Notes: generated by a model not told the origin, from the letters alone. A stretch of DNA of 54,002 nt from Candidatus Megaera endosymbiont of Nemacystus decipiens (GCA_030036605.1 DAOTRE010000003.1:53042-107043); one strand, 5' to 3'; positions 44,714 to 53,760 are shown, numbered from the stretch's first letter. Numbers and translations are program-made.

Positions 44714-45631
44714 ATGGCAGTATCAGCATCTATGGTTAAAAAACTAAGAGATCAGACAGGAGCAGGGTTTATGGATTGTAAGAAGGCACTTGTTGAAAAC
44801 GATGGAGATTTTGAAAAATCTGTTGACTGGATAAGAGTTAAAGGATTAGCGGCGGCGGCTAAAAAAGCTTCCAGGGCTGCTAGCGAAGGGTTGGTCGCAG
44901 TGTGTGTTGATGGTAATAACGCGGCAGTAGTAGAAATTAACTCTGAAACGGATTTTGTTTCTCGCAATGAAATATTTCAGAATCTTGTGAAAGAGGTTGT
45001 GCAGATTGCGGTGGGTTACAATGATATTGATTCCTTAAAAAAGGCGTCTACTTCTTCTGGTGTCACAGTGGAAGAAGAGCTTATATCTAAAGTTGCTTCA
45101 ATTAGAGAAAACATGACCTTGCGTCGTATGTCCAGAACAACTATTACAGAAGGTGTAATAGTTCCTTACATTCATAATAGTGTCGCTCCAAATATGGGAA
45201 GAATTGCAGTGTTAGTTGCTTTAGAATCTAAAGGTGATAAAAAGAGATTATCTGAAGTTGCAAAGGGAATTGCTATGCATATTGCGGCTGCGAAGCCTCA
45301 GGCTATGACTAAAGACGACGTGGATCCAAAGTTAATTGAAAGAGAAAAAGAGATTTTTACTCAACAAACCAAAGATTCGGGCAAGCCACAAAATATTATT
45401 GATAAAATGATAGCGGGTAGAATACGTAAGTATCTAGAAGAGATTGTACTTATGGATCAGGTTCATGTAATTGAGGGGAAAAGCAAGGTTTCTGAAATTA
45501 TTCAAAATTTGTCTAAAGAGTTAGGAACTGATGTAAAACTAAAATCTTACGTACGTTTTGAGGTAGGAGAAGGAATAGAAAAGGAAGAAAAAAACTTTGC
45601 TGATGAAGTTGCTTCCGTATTAGGCAGTTGA
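44714..45631 (+). CDS. tsf: elongation factor Ts
   Basis: This encodes 305 residues. The N-terminal UBA-like part (VKKLRDQTGAGFMDCKKAL) and the TDFVSRNEIF motif, which contacts EF-Tu, are clear. It recycles EF-Tu·GDP. In many bacteria pyrH and frr follow next; here the downstream sequence holds family A and B repeat fragments and the STAND gene. Confidence 0.97.
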   Translation: MAVSASMVKKLRDQTGAGFMDCKKALVENDGDFEKSVDWIRVKGLAAAAKKASRAASEGLVAVCVDGNNAAVVEINSETDFVSRNEIFQNLVKEVVQIAVGYNDIDSLKKASTSSGVTVEEELISKVASIRENMTLRRMSRTTITEGVIVPYIHNSVAPNMGRIAVLVALESKGDKKRLSEVAKGIAMHIAAAKPQAMTKDDVDPKLIEREKEIFTQQTKDSGKPQNIIDKMIAGRIRKYLEEIVLMDQVHVIEGKSKVSEIIQNLSKELGTDVKLKSYVRFEVGEGIEKEEKNFADEVASVLGS

Positions 45632-45713
45632 TATAAAACGTCGGCTTGTTATAAGGAATCAGCCTGTATTTTGGATTATTTTTACTGCAAATTAGTAATT
45701 TTTATTGCAATAG

Positions 45714-45745
45714 AAAATACTCCTATTCCAATGTAATCTACAATA
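45714..45745 (+). repeat. family B repeat, solitary end
   Basis: AAAATACTCCTATTCCAATG then TAATCTACAATA is identical to the solitary end at 5932-5963 and nearly identical to the termini of the complete element. It lies 83 bases after tsf. Confidence 0.8.
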
Positions 45746-45750
45746 ATATA

Positions 45751-45778
45751 GTCCAGAGATTCTTATGTCAACAGAACC
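45751..45778 (-). repeat. family A repeat, right end only
   Basis: GATTCTTATGTCAACAGAACC followed by TA is the A1 terminus seen in reverse. The matching left part is missing; family B sequence stops just before it. It is one of the two sites that would explain the split between tsf and pyrH. Confidence 0.75.
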
Positions 45779-45822
45779 TATCAATGCTTGCATAACTTCA
45801 TTATGATTAGTTTTTGCTTTTG

Positions 45823-45850
45823 CTATGGGGCAGTTAACACTGCCCCATAG
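45823..45850 (-). terminator. 12-bp perfect hairpin after the STAND gene
   Basis: CTATGGGGCAGT-TAAC-ACTGCCCCATAG: 12-bp perfect stem with a 4-base loop, 4 bases beyond the STAND stop codon. The leftward transcript has an A-rich, not U-rich, tail, so it may be a non-canonical terminator or a 3'-end stabiliser. Confidence 0.5.
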
Positions 45851-45854
45851 TAGA

Positions 45855-47585
45855 TCAATCGCCTGTGTCACCGATGACAGTTACATTTGATTCATCTTTG
45901 CTGGGATCATCACCTGGTACTTTACCGATAGTACTAACGGGGTCATGGGGAGTATATTCAATACCTGGAAATATATTTTCTGATTCGTCCTTATTAGTGA
46001 CGTACAGATTATAATTTCTTGCTTTTTCTCGCAGGCTGCTTAATTCTTTAAGAACAGTTTCATCTTCGAATGGGAGATTATCAAAATCTACCTCTTTTAG
46101 CAATTTTTCCACTTGCTTATAAACCTCAGCAGCTTCATCCCATTTCTCAGGTAAGCTGTCGAAGGTCGGCATTACCTCATTAAGAGTTTGAATCAGCTTC
46201 TCTTGTATTTCTTCACGTGTAAGAGTTGGAACTTTTGGATTATCTTTATGTTTCGTTATATAATTTTTTATTGCCTTTTGAATTATTTCATGCACCGTAA
46301 TTCCATGATGCCCTGAGTCGGTTATTACCTTATCAATTAGAGAGAGTTTAAATAAAGGATTGATCAGCTTATTTAAATCTCTTACTTTACTTAAGTCAAG
46401 TAGTTTAGCTAAAATCAGTGGATCAATAAAATCTGGTTCCAGATAGCTTGCATATTGCAGTAACTTCCAGGACTCGGCATGATTTTCAGATTTATTTAAA
46501 AAATCTAATAACATTTTTGTCTCAGGGTCTTCTTCTCCTGTTGCGTTAGATGTTCTTATATATTCAATACAACCATCAATCGTTGCTTCAAAGCGTTTTA
46601 CTTTAAACCAGGTAGCTATCCTGTCCATAGCATAGGGCATAGTATTTCCATACTTATCTCCTACTTCAGCAAGCAATTTCTCTAGTTGATCCGTTCCTCT
46701 AAACTTACTAGGTAAATTCTCCTTTAGATACTCCAGTGACTCTTTCTTGTTAAATGGTGGTAGTTTGAAAACGCATTTTTCATCTAGAATCATTGGGTTG
46801 CGGCTGGTAATGATCACTTTTATATTCTGAGATGAACTAGGTAAGTATGGTACTATATCATCATAACTCTCTACATTATCAAAAAATAATATTACATCAG
46901 TAATACTATAATTTCCTTGATAGGAAAGTTTCTTTAATACAATCCCTGTTAAATATTCGTCTTCTACTCCTTCAATTTCATATAATGCAGCAATTCGTTT
47001 AAAACTTGCAATAATATCGTTTTCTGATGAAGCAGAAATGTACCTTACTAAACACCCTTCATTTCTAGATTTCGACTTTATGTAATAAGATGTAAAAGTA
47101 CTCTTCCCTTGGCCAGGAGGCCCACTAATAACTAAACATTGGTTTTCTTTTAATAAATCATCTATTTTATCCTCTAGCCCTTCTCTCTTCTGATAATATT
47201 TAAATGGGTCCGCGCCCTCAGGAAAAAAGCTGCTACCAATTGTATCGGGCCTTGGTAACATTGTCTTACAATCGAACCAATCTATGTCCTCGAATCCTTG
47301 CATCTGGCGTAACGCATTCATTCTATCTTCAACTTCAGCATATGAGATCTTGCCATGATATTCTTTTCTAATTAATATCTGATCTGGATATTCAGAAGAT
47401 TTAACTTCTATTTTTTTCTTTAAATCTATCAGCTCCTTGCACAACTGTCTATTCTTGATCATTAGTCTCATAGAATTTTCTTTTGACCGACATAATTTCT
47501 TCAAGTACCAGGGAGTTGAGCCTTTTTGTAGAGCTGCTGTGGGCATACTTTTGTGTGGATCGTTATTTGGGATATCAATAGTCAT
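45855..47585 (-). CDS. STAND/NB-ARC-like ATPase
   Basis: I start at ATG 47585 (AGAGAA upstream), giving 576 residues; a TTG nine codons earlier is unlikely. Residues 35-62 look like a coiled coil. The nucleotide module starts near 125: Walker A GPPGQGKS (155-162), Walker B VILFFDNVE (231-239) and the sensor strand VIITSRNP (257-264), then LPPFNKKESLEYLKENLP, a helical region (~370-430) and a winged-helix-like segment with GITVHEIIQKAI. This is the NB-ARC/STAND order. The C-terminal ~100 residues are acidic, with no TPR or WD repeats evident. STAND proteins act as sensors in defence, death or host interaction; no partner genes are adjacent. Confidence 0.8.
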   Translation of the reverse strand: MTIDIPNNDPHKSMPTAALQKGSTPWYLKKLCRSKENSMRLMIKNRQLCKELIDLKKKIEVKSSEYPDQILIRKEYHGKISYAEVEDRMNALRQMQGFEDIDWFDCKTMLPRPDTIGSSFFPEGADPFKYYQKREGLEDKIDDLLKENQCLVISGPPGQGKSTFTSYYIKSKSRNEGCLVRYISASSENDIIASFKRIAALYEIEGVEDEYLTGIVLKKLSYQGNYSITDVILFFDNVESYDDIVPYLPSSSQNIKVIITSRNPMILDEKCVFKLPPFNKKESLEYLKENLPSKFRGTDQLEKLLAEVGDKYGNTMPYAMDRIATWFKVKRFEATIDGCIEYIRTSNATGEEDPETKMLLDFLNKSENHAESWKLLQYASYLEPDFIDPLILAKLLDLSKVRDLNKLINPLFKLSLIDKVITDSGHHGITVHEIIQKAIKNYITKHKDNPKVPTLTREEIQEKLIQTLNEVMPTFDSLPEKWDEAAEVYKQVEKLLKEVDFDNLPFEDETVLKELSSLREKARNYNLYVTNKDESENIFPGIEYTPHDPVSTIGKVPGDDPSKDESNVTVIGDTGD

Positions 47586-47612
47586 AATTTTCTCTTTTTT
47601 ATTAAGAAGCAA

Positions 47613-47874
47613 AATGATCTGTCAGCCGTACTCTGTAATAGCAGTTTAATGTCTGTTGTACTTTCACTGAAGATAATATTTTAATCTTTCAACTTCGCCG
47701 TTTGTCAAACAGCACTGCGTCTATATGGAGTCCGGATTTTCTCGTGTTATCAAGGCATAAATACGCCGCAACACGTAAGCTGCACGACCATCTCAAGCAG
47801 CGGATTGTAATCGCATTTAGCATAAAAGTCAATGTTAATGTTATTGCAACCACATTTTCTAGATTTTGCTCAAA
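47613..47874. other. gap with no gene seen
   Basis: A GC-richer patch (about 47700-47830, containing AAGCAGCGGATTGTAATCGC) stands out from the AT-rich surroundings. I see no open frame or known RNA fold in it. It must hold the STAND promoter. It could be decayed mobile or foreign DNA. Confidence 0.3.
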
Positions 47875-49698
47875 TTAATTTGCTATGGTTTTGCGTATAT
47901 GCTGCGCTAATTTTTTGTTGATTCCAGTGACAGATTGTAGCTCTTTTTCAGTAGCATCTTTTATTGCATCAAAAGACCCAAAATAATTAAGCAATGCTGT
48001 TTTTTTAATTTTTCCTATACCATTTACAAGGTCTAAAGAAGAGGTGGTTACAGCGCGGGATCTTTTTTTTCTGTGGCTTTTTATGGCAAAATTATGCGCT
48101 TCATCTCTTAATATTTGCAAATATTTCATTACTGGAAGATCTCTATTCAAAGTGAAGCTTTCTTTCATTAATGAATGAAAATTTTCACGACCACTATTTC
48201 TTTCAATACCTTTAGAAATACAAATAAATGGAATATGAATATTAAGTTCATTCATAACTTTTTCGGTAGTTTTCATATGGCCTTTCCCTCCATCAATTAT
48301 TATGAGATCTGGTTTTCTGTGAGGTTCAGAATTAATACGCATTAGCCTTCTTTTTAAGACATGAGAAAGCATTGCATAGTCATCACCCATTTGTATAGAA
48401 GTATTTTTGTCATCGATTTTCATATTAAATAAACGATATTCCTTTTTTTCAAAACCGTTAACCCCTGCAACGATCATAGCTCCAACTGCAAAAGCGCCCT
48501 GAATATGGCTGTTATCATATACTTCAATTCTCATTGGAATTTCTGGTAGATTGAATAAATCTCTTATTTTTTCCAGGGATGCAATATTTTTAGCAGATTT
48601 TTTTAAGTGGTTGGCAAGAGATATTTCAGTATTTTTCAATGCATTTTGAACGATTTCATAATTTTTGCCAGACTTTGGAGATATAATACTGACCTTTTTC
48701 TTATGCAGGCTGCTTAGAGCATTTTGATAAATACTAGGCTGATTGATTTTATGACTAAGAATCAGGGTTTTAGGAGGAGTTTTATTTTGGTATAGTTGCA
48801 TCAAAAAATTTGTAATTACTTCTTCTTGGGATGATTGAGTGTCAGTGTTTTCAGGAAAATATGGGTGATAACCACAAAGATGAGATTGCCTATAGATTAA
48901 AATCCCAACACAAAATTCACCGCTAGAGGAGGAGACAGCTATTATATCTGCATCGGTTAAAACATTAGATTTCTGAGATTTTAGCTGTACATAGCTAATT
49001 GCTTTGATTTTATCTCGTATTACTGCAGCTTTTTCATATTCCTGGTTCTTACTGAATTCTTCCATTTTTTTAGCAAGTTTTGTCTGTAATAAATGGTTTT
49101 TACCAGATAAAAATGACCTCACTTCTAAGACGGATTCATCATATTCCTGCTTGGAAATTTTTCCAACGCAAGGAGCGCTACAACGCTGAATCTGATATTG
49201 TAGGCATGGTCGTTTTCTGCTGGAAAAAAAGCTATCGCTACAAGAACGAAGCTTAAATATAGTTTGCAGCTCTTTTAAGGCTACTTCGATATAGTTCGCA
49301 GACGCAAAAGGGCCAAAAAATTCTCCGTTTTCTAAATTTTTTCCACGAAATTTCATTAATTGAGGGTATTGATGATTTGTTCTTAGTTTTATATATGGAA
49401 AACTGCTATCATCTTTTAGCGCTATGTTAAATTTAGGTTTAAATTTTCTGATTAGTTGAGCTTCTAAAAGTAGTGCAGCAGATTCTGATTCAGTAATATG
49501 ATATTCAATTGAAGTAGCAAGGGAAATCATTTTTTCATTTTTAGATGATAGCTTTAAGCCATATTGAGAGAGTCGCTTTTTAATATCTTTAGCTTTTCCA
49601 ATATATAATATGGTATTATCTGGGGCTAAAAATTTATATATCCCAGGTAGTTGGGGTGCATCGCTAACATACTTTTGAATAAAGTTCTTTTGACTCAT
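47875..49698 (-). CDS. uvrC: excinuclease ABC subunit C
   Basis: This encodes 607 residues. The N-terminal GIY-YIG nuclease has PGIYKFLAPDNTILYIGKAK (18-37). The UvrB-binding region (about 200-235) is KKMEEFSKNQEYEKAAVIRD. The RNase H-like nuclease has IRIE-type MRIEVYDNSHIQG and LIIIDGGKGH. The C-terminal helix-hairpin-helix pair ends the protein. It makes both incisions in nucleotide excision repair. A family A repeat lies 15 bases upstream of the start. Confidence 0.97.
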   Translation of the reverse strand: MSQKNFIQKYVSDAPQLPGIYKFLAPDNTILYIGKAKDIKKRLSQYGLKLSSKNEKMISLATSIEYHITESESAALLLEAQLIRKFKPKFNIALKDDSSFPYIKLRTNHQYPQLMKFRGKNLENGEFFGPFASANYIEVALKELQTIFKLRSCSDSFFSSRKRPCLQYQIQRCSAPCVGKISKQEYDESVLEVRSFLSGKNHLLQTKLAKKMEEFSKNQEYEKAAVIRDKIKAISYVQLKSQKSNVLTDADIIAVSSSSGEFCVGILIYRQSHLCGYHPYFPENTDTQSSQEEVITNFLMQLYQNKTPPKTLILSHKINQPSIYQNALSSLHKKKVSIISPKSGKNYEIVQNALKNTEISLANHLKKSAKNIASLEKIRDLFNLPEIPMRIEVYDNSHIQGAFAVGAMIVAGVNGFEKKEYRLFNMKIDDKNTSIQMGDDYAMLSHVLKRRLMRINSEPHRKPDLIIIDGGKGHMKTTEKVMNELNIHIPFICISKGIERNSGRENFHSLMKESFTLNRDLPVMKYLQILRDEAHNFAIKSHRKKRSRAVTTSSLDLVNGIGKIKKTALLNYFGSFDAIKDATEKELQSVTGINKKLAQHIRKTIAN

Positions 49699-49713
49699 GT
49701 AAATAATGTTTTA

Positions 49714-49818
49714 GGTTCAGTCGACATAGGAATCATTTTGGTCCATTTTAAATAATTTATACTTTTTGCAGGCCAAAAGCGATAAAATTGATAAATTATG
49801 TCTTATGTCAACTGAACC
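49714..49818. repeat. family A repeat, complete 105-bp copy in front of uvrC
   Basis: GGTTCAGTCGACATAGG at the left and CTTATGTCAACTGAACC at the right, with TA on both sides (49712-49713, 49819-49820). One half is the A1 type and the other the A2 type. Read leftward it carries TTGACA-17-ATTTTA pointing at uvrC. It fills nearly the whole yidD–uvrC spacer. Confidence 0.85.
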
Positions 49819-49827
49819 TAACATCAA

Positions 49828-50067
49828 TTATTTCCTAGGTGGAGGGTCATAATAATTAGCCTTCGAGTAAGGGTGGCATTTAGCCAATCTTTTGATAATT
49901 AAAAAAATTGCTTTTATGATTTGATGTTGTTTGAGCGTTTCTATAGCATATCTTGAACATGTCGGTTGAAACCTACAAGTTCTATAAAACCAAGGAGAAA
50001 CAAGATATTGATATGACCTTAAGATAAATATAAAAAAATGTTTGATTAATAAGGTCAATCTAAACAT
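49828..50067 (-). CDS. yidD: membrane protein insertion efficiency factor
   Basis: This encodes 79 residues. The family core CRFQPTCSRYAIETLKQH (about 31-48) and CHPYSK-type end (RLAKCHPYSKANYYDPPP) are intact. It helps YidC/SecYEG membrane insertion. It lies 5 bases after the Tim44-like gene on the same strand, so they share a transcript. Confidence 0.93.
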   Translation of the reverse strand: MFRLTLLIKHFFIFILRSYQYLVSPWFYRTCRFQPTCSRYAIETLKQHQIIKAIFLIIKRLAKCHPYSKANYYDPPPRK

Positions 50068-50072
50068 AGATA

Positions 50073-50720
50073 TTAACTTGGTCTATCAATATTGGTTAAA
50101 TACCAACTAGGAGAATCATCATTACTATTTTTGCTAAATGTCCATTCTTCATGTAAATTGTTGTTGTCAATTTTAGACATCACTATGAATAATATTTTTA
50201 CAAACACACTATTACCAAAGGTATATACTTCAGATATTTTAGAATGTATTTCGTTATCAGCTTTGTAGGAACTATAATTTGTGGAAAGTTTTTTAAATTC
50301 ATTAATGTATCTTTTGTCTACCAACTGACCTATTTGCTTTTCATCTTCTTTTTGCGTGGCAATAATGAGCATTTTAAATGCAATTTGAGCTTTTTTAAGA
50401 AAAGTTTCTAAATTAAAACTCGGAATTTTATTTATTGCATCTACAAGTCCTTTTAGAACATCTTCTTCGTGTCCTTCAAGGACCAAATCTTTAAATTTTG
50501 AGTCTTGAGATTTACTACTAAAACGTGTGTGAATCACGCTATTTTCTTTTTTAGTAGAGGTAGAGGTTACATCCTTCATTGAGTCAACCTCTCCAAAAAA
50601 AGATTTTCTATGGTTGAGCTTTTCATCACTACTAGTAGTGCCCAAAACTGATATTAGCTTATTTATAATAAGCAGTGCTATTGCAGCAAAAAATACTAGT
50701 TCTATTAATTGTCCGTACAT
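50073..50720 (-). CDS. Tim44-like adaptor protein (TimA)
   Basis: This encodes 215 residues. One N-terminal membrane helix (about 7-24) is followed by a charged linker (30-75) and a Tim44-type domain (about 80-215) with FNLETFLKKAQIAFKMLIIAT and EEWTFSKNSND. Alphaproteobacterial TimA is the likely ancestor of mitochondrial Tim44 and is thought to act in inner-membrane protein quality or transport. Coupling with yidD supports a membrane-insertion role. Confidence 0.85.
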   Translation of the reverse strand: MYGQLIELVFFAAIALLIINKLISVLGTTSSDEKLNHRKSFFGEVDSMKDVTSTSTKKENSVIHTRFSSKSQDSKFKDLVLEGHEEDVLKGLVDAINKIPSFNLETFLKKAQIAFKMLIIATQKEDEKQIGQLVDKRYINEFKKLSTNYSSYKADNEIHSKISEVYTFGNSVFVKILFIVMSKIDNNNLHEEWTFSKNSNDDSPSWYLTNIDRPS

Positions 50721-50869
50721 TGTATCAGCTCTTATCTATATTATTAATTGTGTACCTAAGATTCTAGGCAAAAAATTGAAATTTGCAAATATATTTCTTT
50801 ATATTTTATTAGTGGTTGTTTGTTGTAATGATATAAGAAGCATAAAGTTAACAAATTAGGTACATTTTA

Positions 50870-52054
50870 GTGATAAAATCATATTTACGAAAAATAAGAA
50901 ATAGATATCAAAGAAAATCTTTGTCTAATTTAAACTATTCTTTTTTCAATAATGGAAGTGATAAGAGTGTTGGCGTCGATTCTTATCTAAAAAATGTAAT
51001 AGTGCATAGATGTGTAAGTTTAATAGCAACTTCAGCAAGCCATGTACCTTGGCAAGTTTTTAGTACATCCTCTACAGGGGATAAACTACAGCCAAACCAT
51101 CCGGTAGTAAAATTATTAAAAAAGCCAAGTCCTAATAGTTCAGGAGCTGATTTTTTCATAGAAAATCTTTCTAATTTATTGTTGTATGGTAATAGCTATA
51201 TGCTCATTGATTATGATAAAACTAATAGCTTTTATACTATCAAAAACTTACATCCTAATGATGTATCTGAATTAGTGTTGGGTGATAAAAATGTTGGATA
51301 CAAAGTAATCTCTGAAGGAAAAACATATAATTACAAAACTGACCCATCAAGCGGGATAAGTCAAATTTTACATATTAAAAATTATAATCCTCATAACACA
51401 AAATACGGTCTTTCCTGTTTATCTTCTGCGGCGGGTGCAATTAATTTGTATGAAAAAATAATTCAGTGGAATAAATCTTTATTAAGTAATGCAAGTCGTC
51501 CTAGTGGCGCTCTAGTATTTCAAGATGGAAATGGATATCTAACAGATGAGCAGTTTGAAAGGCTTCAAGAGCAGTTTTATGAAAATTTTAGTGGGTCTAA
51601 TAATTCAGGGAAGCCTTTAATTTTAGAAGGCGGATTAAAATGGCAAGAAACTAGTAATTCTGAAAGATTTGAAAAGTTTATTGAGTTAAAAGATTCTCTT
51701 GCAAGAGATATAGCAGTCGCATTCAACATCCCTCCTCAGCTTCTTGGTATTAGTGGAGATAATACTTACAGTAACATGCAGGAGGCAAGACTTGCTTTGT
51801 GGGAAGAAAATATTATTCCTCTGCTAGATAAATATTCTGATGCACTTGGCTCATGGCTCTCTTATTGGTACCAAGAAGATCTAATAGTTGATTTTGATAA
51901 AGAGGCAATATCTGTACTAACAAAAAGAAGAGAAGGATTGTGGTCTAAAATTTCTAGTGCAAATTTTATGACAGTGAATGAAAAAAGAAAGCTAGTTGGT
52001 CTAGCTCCACTGGAGGGTTTTGATAAAATAAACACTACTTCTCAAACAAACTAA
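50870..52054 (+). CDS. phage/GTA portal protein (HK97 family)
   Basis: This encodes 394 residues from GTG. HK97-type portal landmarks include VIVHRCVSLIATSASHVPW, HPVVKLLKKPSPNSSG, the LLYGNSYMLI strand, and DIAVAFNIPPQLLGISGDNTYSN. It forms the ring through which DNA is packed and ejected. No capsid, protease or tail genes are nearby, but most Rickettsiales carry scattered gene-transfer-agent genes of this type. It is followed by a small gene and terminase. Confidence 0.92.
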   Translation: MIKSYLRKIRNRYQRKSLSNLNYSFFNNGSDKSVGVDSYLKNVIVHRCVSLIATSASHVPWQVFSTSSTGDKLQPNHPVVKLLKKPSPNSSGADFFIENLSNLLLYGNSYMLIDYDKTNSFYTIKNLHPNDVSELVLGDKNVGYKVISEGKTYNYKTDPSSGISQILHIKNYNPHNTKYGLSCLSSAAGAINLYEKIIQWNKSLLSNASRPSGALVFQDGNGYLTDEQFERLQEQFYENFSGSNNSGKPLILEGGLKWQETSNSERFEKFIELKDSLARDIAVAFNIPPQLLGISGDNTYSNMQEARLALWEENIIPLLDKYSDALGSWLSYWYQEDLIVDFDKEAISVLTKRREGLWSKISSANFMTVNEKRKLVGLAPLEGFDKINTTSQTN

Positions 52055-52069
52055 GTATTAGCTATTATT

Positions 52070-52336
52070 ATGAAACAAACAATAGATAAATTATATAATT
52101 TTATAGCAAAGTTACTTCTCATGTTGGAGGAAGAGTTAGACGAATTGCAAAATAAGAAGTCTAAGACAGCGGCTAATGTAAGAAAAAATATTACTGATAG
52201 TTTAAACAAGTTGGTTAATCTAATTATTCAGCTTAACAAACTCAGCAAAGACGATACTTTGCTTGAAAAGCACGATATATCTTCAGAAGACCAAGAAATT
52301 ATTGAGAGATTTATCAGTAGATATAATAATGACTGA
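52070..52336 (+). CDS. small helical protein between portal and terminase
   Basis: This encodes 88 residues, almost all helical and charged: an N-terminal LYNFIAKLLLMLEEELDEL coil, then TAANVRKNITDSLNKLVNLI, ending ERFISRYNND. It overlaps the terminase start by 8 bases, so translation is coupled. Position and overlap suggest a packaging partner, such as a small terminase subunit, but no DNA-binding motif is obvious. Confidence 0.6.
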   Translation: MKQTIDKLYNFIAKLLLMLEEELDELQNKKSKTAANVRKNITDSLNKLVNLIIQLNKLSKDDTLLEKHDISSEDQEIIERFISRYNND

Positions 52337-53726
52337 TAATAAAAAATTTCTCCAAGCAATATTAAGACAAGATTTTAGCAGCTTTATAGGAAAAGTTTTT
52401 CATACAATAAATCCTGGTGCAGGCTATCAGCCAAATTGGCATATAGATCTAATAGCTAATTATTTGGAAGCAGTACGAAAAGGGCAAATAAAGCGTCTTA
52501 TTATTAATATGCCACCACGCGCTCTTAAGTCTGTTTGCGTCAGTGTTGCTTGGCCTGCATGGCTGATAGGCCATGACCCGTCAGCCAGAATTATGGCCGC
52601 CAGCTATTCGTCAATATTAAGTATAAAACACTCCTTGGATTGTAGATTAGTAGTCAATGCTAGTTGGTATAAAGAGCTTTTTCCACTTACAAAGCTTAGC
52701 AGAAAACATAATCAAAAAAGTAAATTTTTAACTATCGATAATGGCTTTAGGTTTGCAACAAGCGTTGGAGGATCTGCTACGGGAGAGGGGGGTGATATAT
52801 TAATTATCGATGATCCACATAATCCAACTCAAATACATTCAAAGAAATCAAGAGAAAAGGCTGTTGAGTGGTTTGAACAAACTTTTGTTACAAGACTCAA
52901 TGATCCTAAAAAAGGAGCGATAGTCCTTGTCATGCAGCGACTTCATGAGGAAGATTTATCTGCTCATCTTATTTCTTCTAATTCCTGGGAATTATTAAAA
53001 ATACCTGCTATTGCTGACAAAGATTATAATTATTCCATTTTAGGCAAAAAATACAAATATAAACAAGGCAATTTGCTTAACTCAACTCGGGATGACAAAT
53101 TATTTTTGGAAAATTTAGAGCGCGAGATTGGGGCAAAAAATTTTGCAGCACAGCTTCTTCAGTCTCCAGTATCATCATCAACAAGTATGATCGAGCTGTC
53201 TGACATAAAATTTCATAGTACTTATTCTGGATTTGATTATTATGTGCTTAGTTGGGACACGGCAATAAAAATATCTCAAGACTCAGATTACAGCGTTGGT
53301 ACATGTTGGGGGGTTAGCAATGATAAATATTATCTAGTTTCGATTATAAGGCGAAAAATGTGTTACCCAGAGCTCAAATCCGCAATAGAGCAGCAAATTG
53401 CAAAATATTCTCCAAAGCATGTTTTAATAGAGGATAAAGCTAGTGGGCAGTCCTTGGCGCAGGATTTATCACTCGGAAGGCATATGAATATTATTCCAAT
53501 TAGACCTAAATATGATAAAATTACGCGCTTTGCCTCAACCATTCCATTATTTCAATCTGGCAGAGTTTTTATTAGTCAAAAAACTACTATTAACCGTGAA
53601 ATTATTAAGGAATTGACAAGCTTCCCTAATAGCAGGCATGATGATATCGTTGATTCTATTAGTCAGTTTTTGAATTTCATGAAAAAAACGCAAGCCAAAA
53701 GCAAAATTGGCCTGCGTGTTCTTTAG
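52329..53726 (+). CDS. terminase large subunit (GTA type)
   Basis: This encodes 465 residues from ATG 52329; the frame is open upstream, but homology and the overlap fit this start. The ATPase half has the altered Walker A MPPRALKS and Walker B DILIIDDPHN, followed by VLVMQRLHEEDLS. The nuclease half has LSWDTAIKISQDSDYSV, VLIEDKASGQSLAQD and a final RHDDIVDSISQF. It cuts and pumps DNA into heads. Both halves look intact. Confidence 0.93.
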   Translation: MTDNKKFLQAILRQDFSSFIGKVFHTINPGAGYQPNWHIDLIANYLEAVRKGQIKRLIINMPPRALKSVCVSVAWPAWLIGHDPSARIMAASYSSILSIKHSLDCRLVVNASWYKELFPLTKLSRKHNQKSKFLTIDNGFRFATSVGGSATGEGGDILIIDDPHNPTQIHSKKSREKAVEWFEQTFVTRLNDPKKGAIVLVMQRLHEEDLSAHLISSNSWELLKIPAIADKDYNYSILGKKYKYKQGNLLNSTRDDKLFLENLEREIGAKNFAAQLLQSPVSSSTSMIELSDIKFHSTYSGFDYYVLSWDTAIKISQDSDYSVGTCWGVSNDKYYLVSIIRRKMCYPELKSAIEQQIAKYSPKHVLIEDKASGQSLAQDLSLGRHMNIIPIRPKYDKITRFASTIPLFQSGRVFISQKTTINREIIKELTSFPNSRHDDIVDSISQFLNFMKKTQAKSKIGLRVL

Positions 53727-53760
53727 GCTCTAGTTGGCATAAGACATAATTTTAGATTAG
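53727..53760 (+). repeat. degenerate family A end
   Basis: AGGCTCTAGTTGGCATAAGA followed by CATAATTTTAGATTAG resembles the A2 terminus with several changes. It overlaps the terminase stop. The other end is not found. Confidence 0.45.

Noticed and set aside
45855..47585. A complete named anti-phage system
   Set aside because: Only one ATPase gene is present, with no recognised effector or sensor domain and no partner genes, so a defence role is not claimed.
47586..47612. TTG start for the STAND gene
   Set aside because: The ATG at 47585 has AGAGAA in place and is the normal choice.
47613..47874. Structured RNA gene (tmRNA, 4.5S, RNase P or riboswitch)
   Set aside because: The GC-richer patch drew attention, but none of the conserved cores of these RNAs is present.
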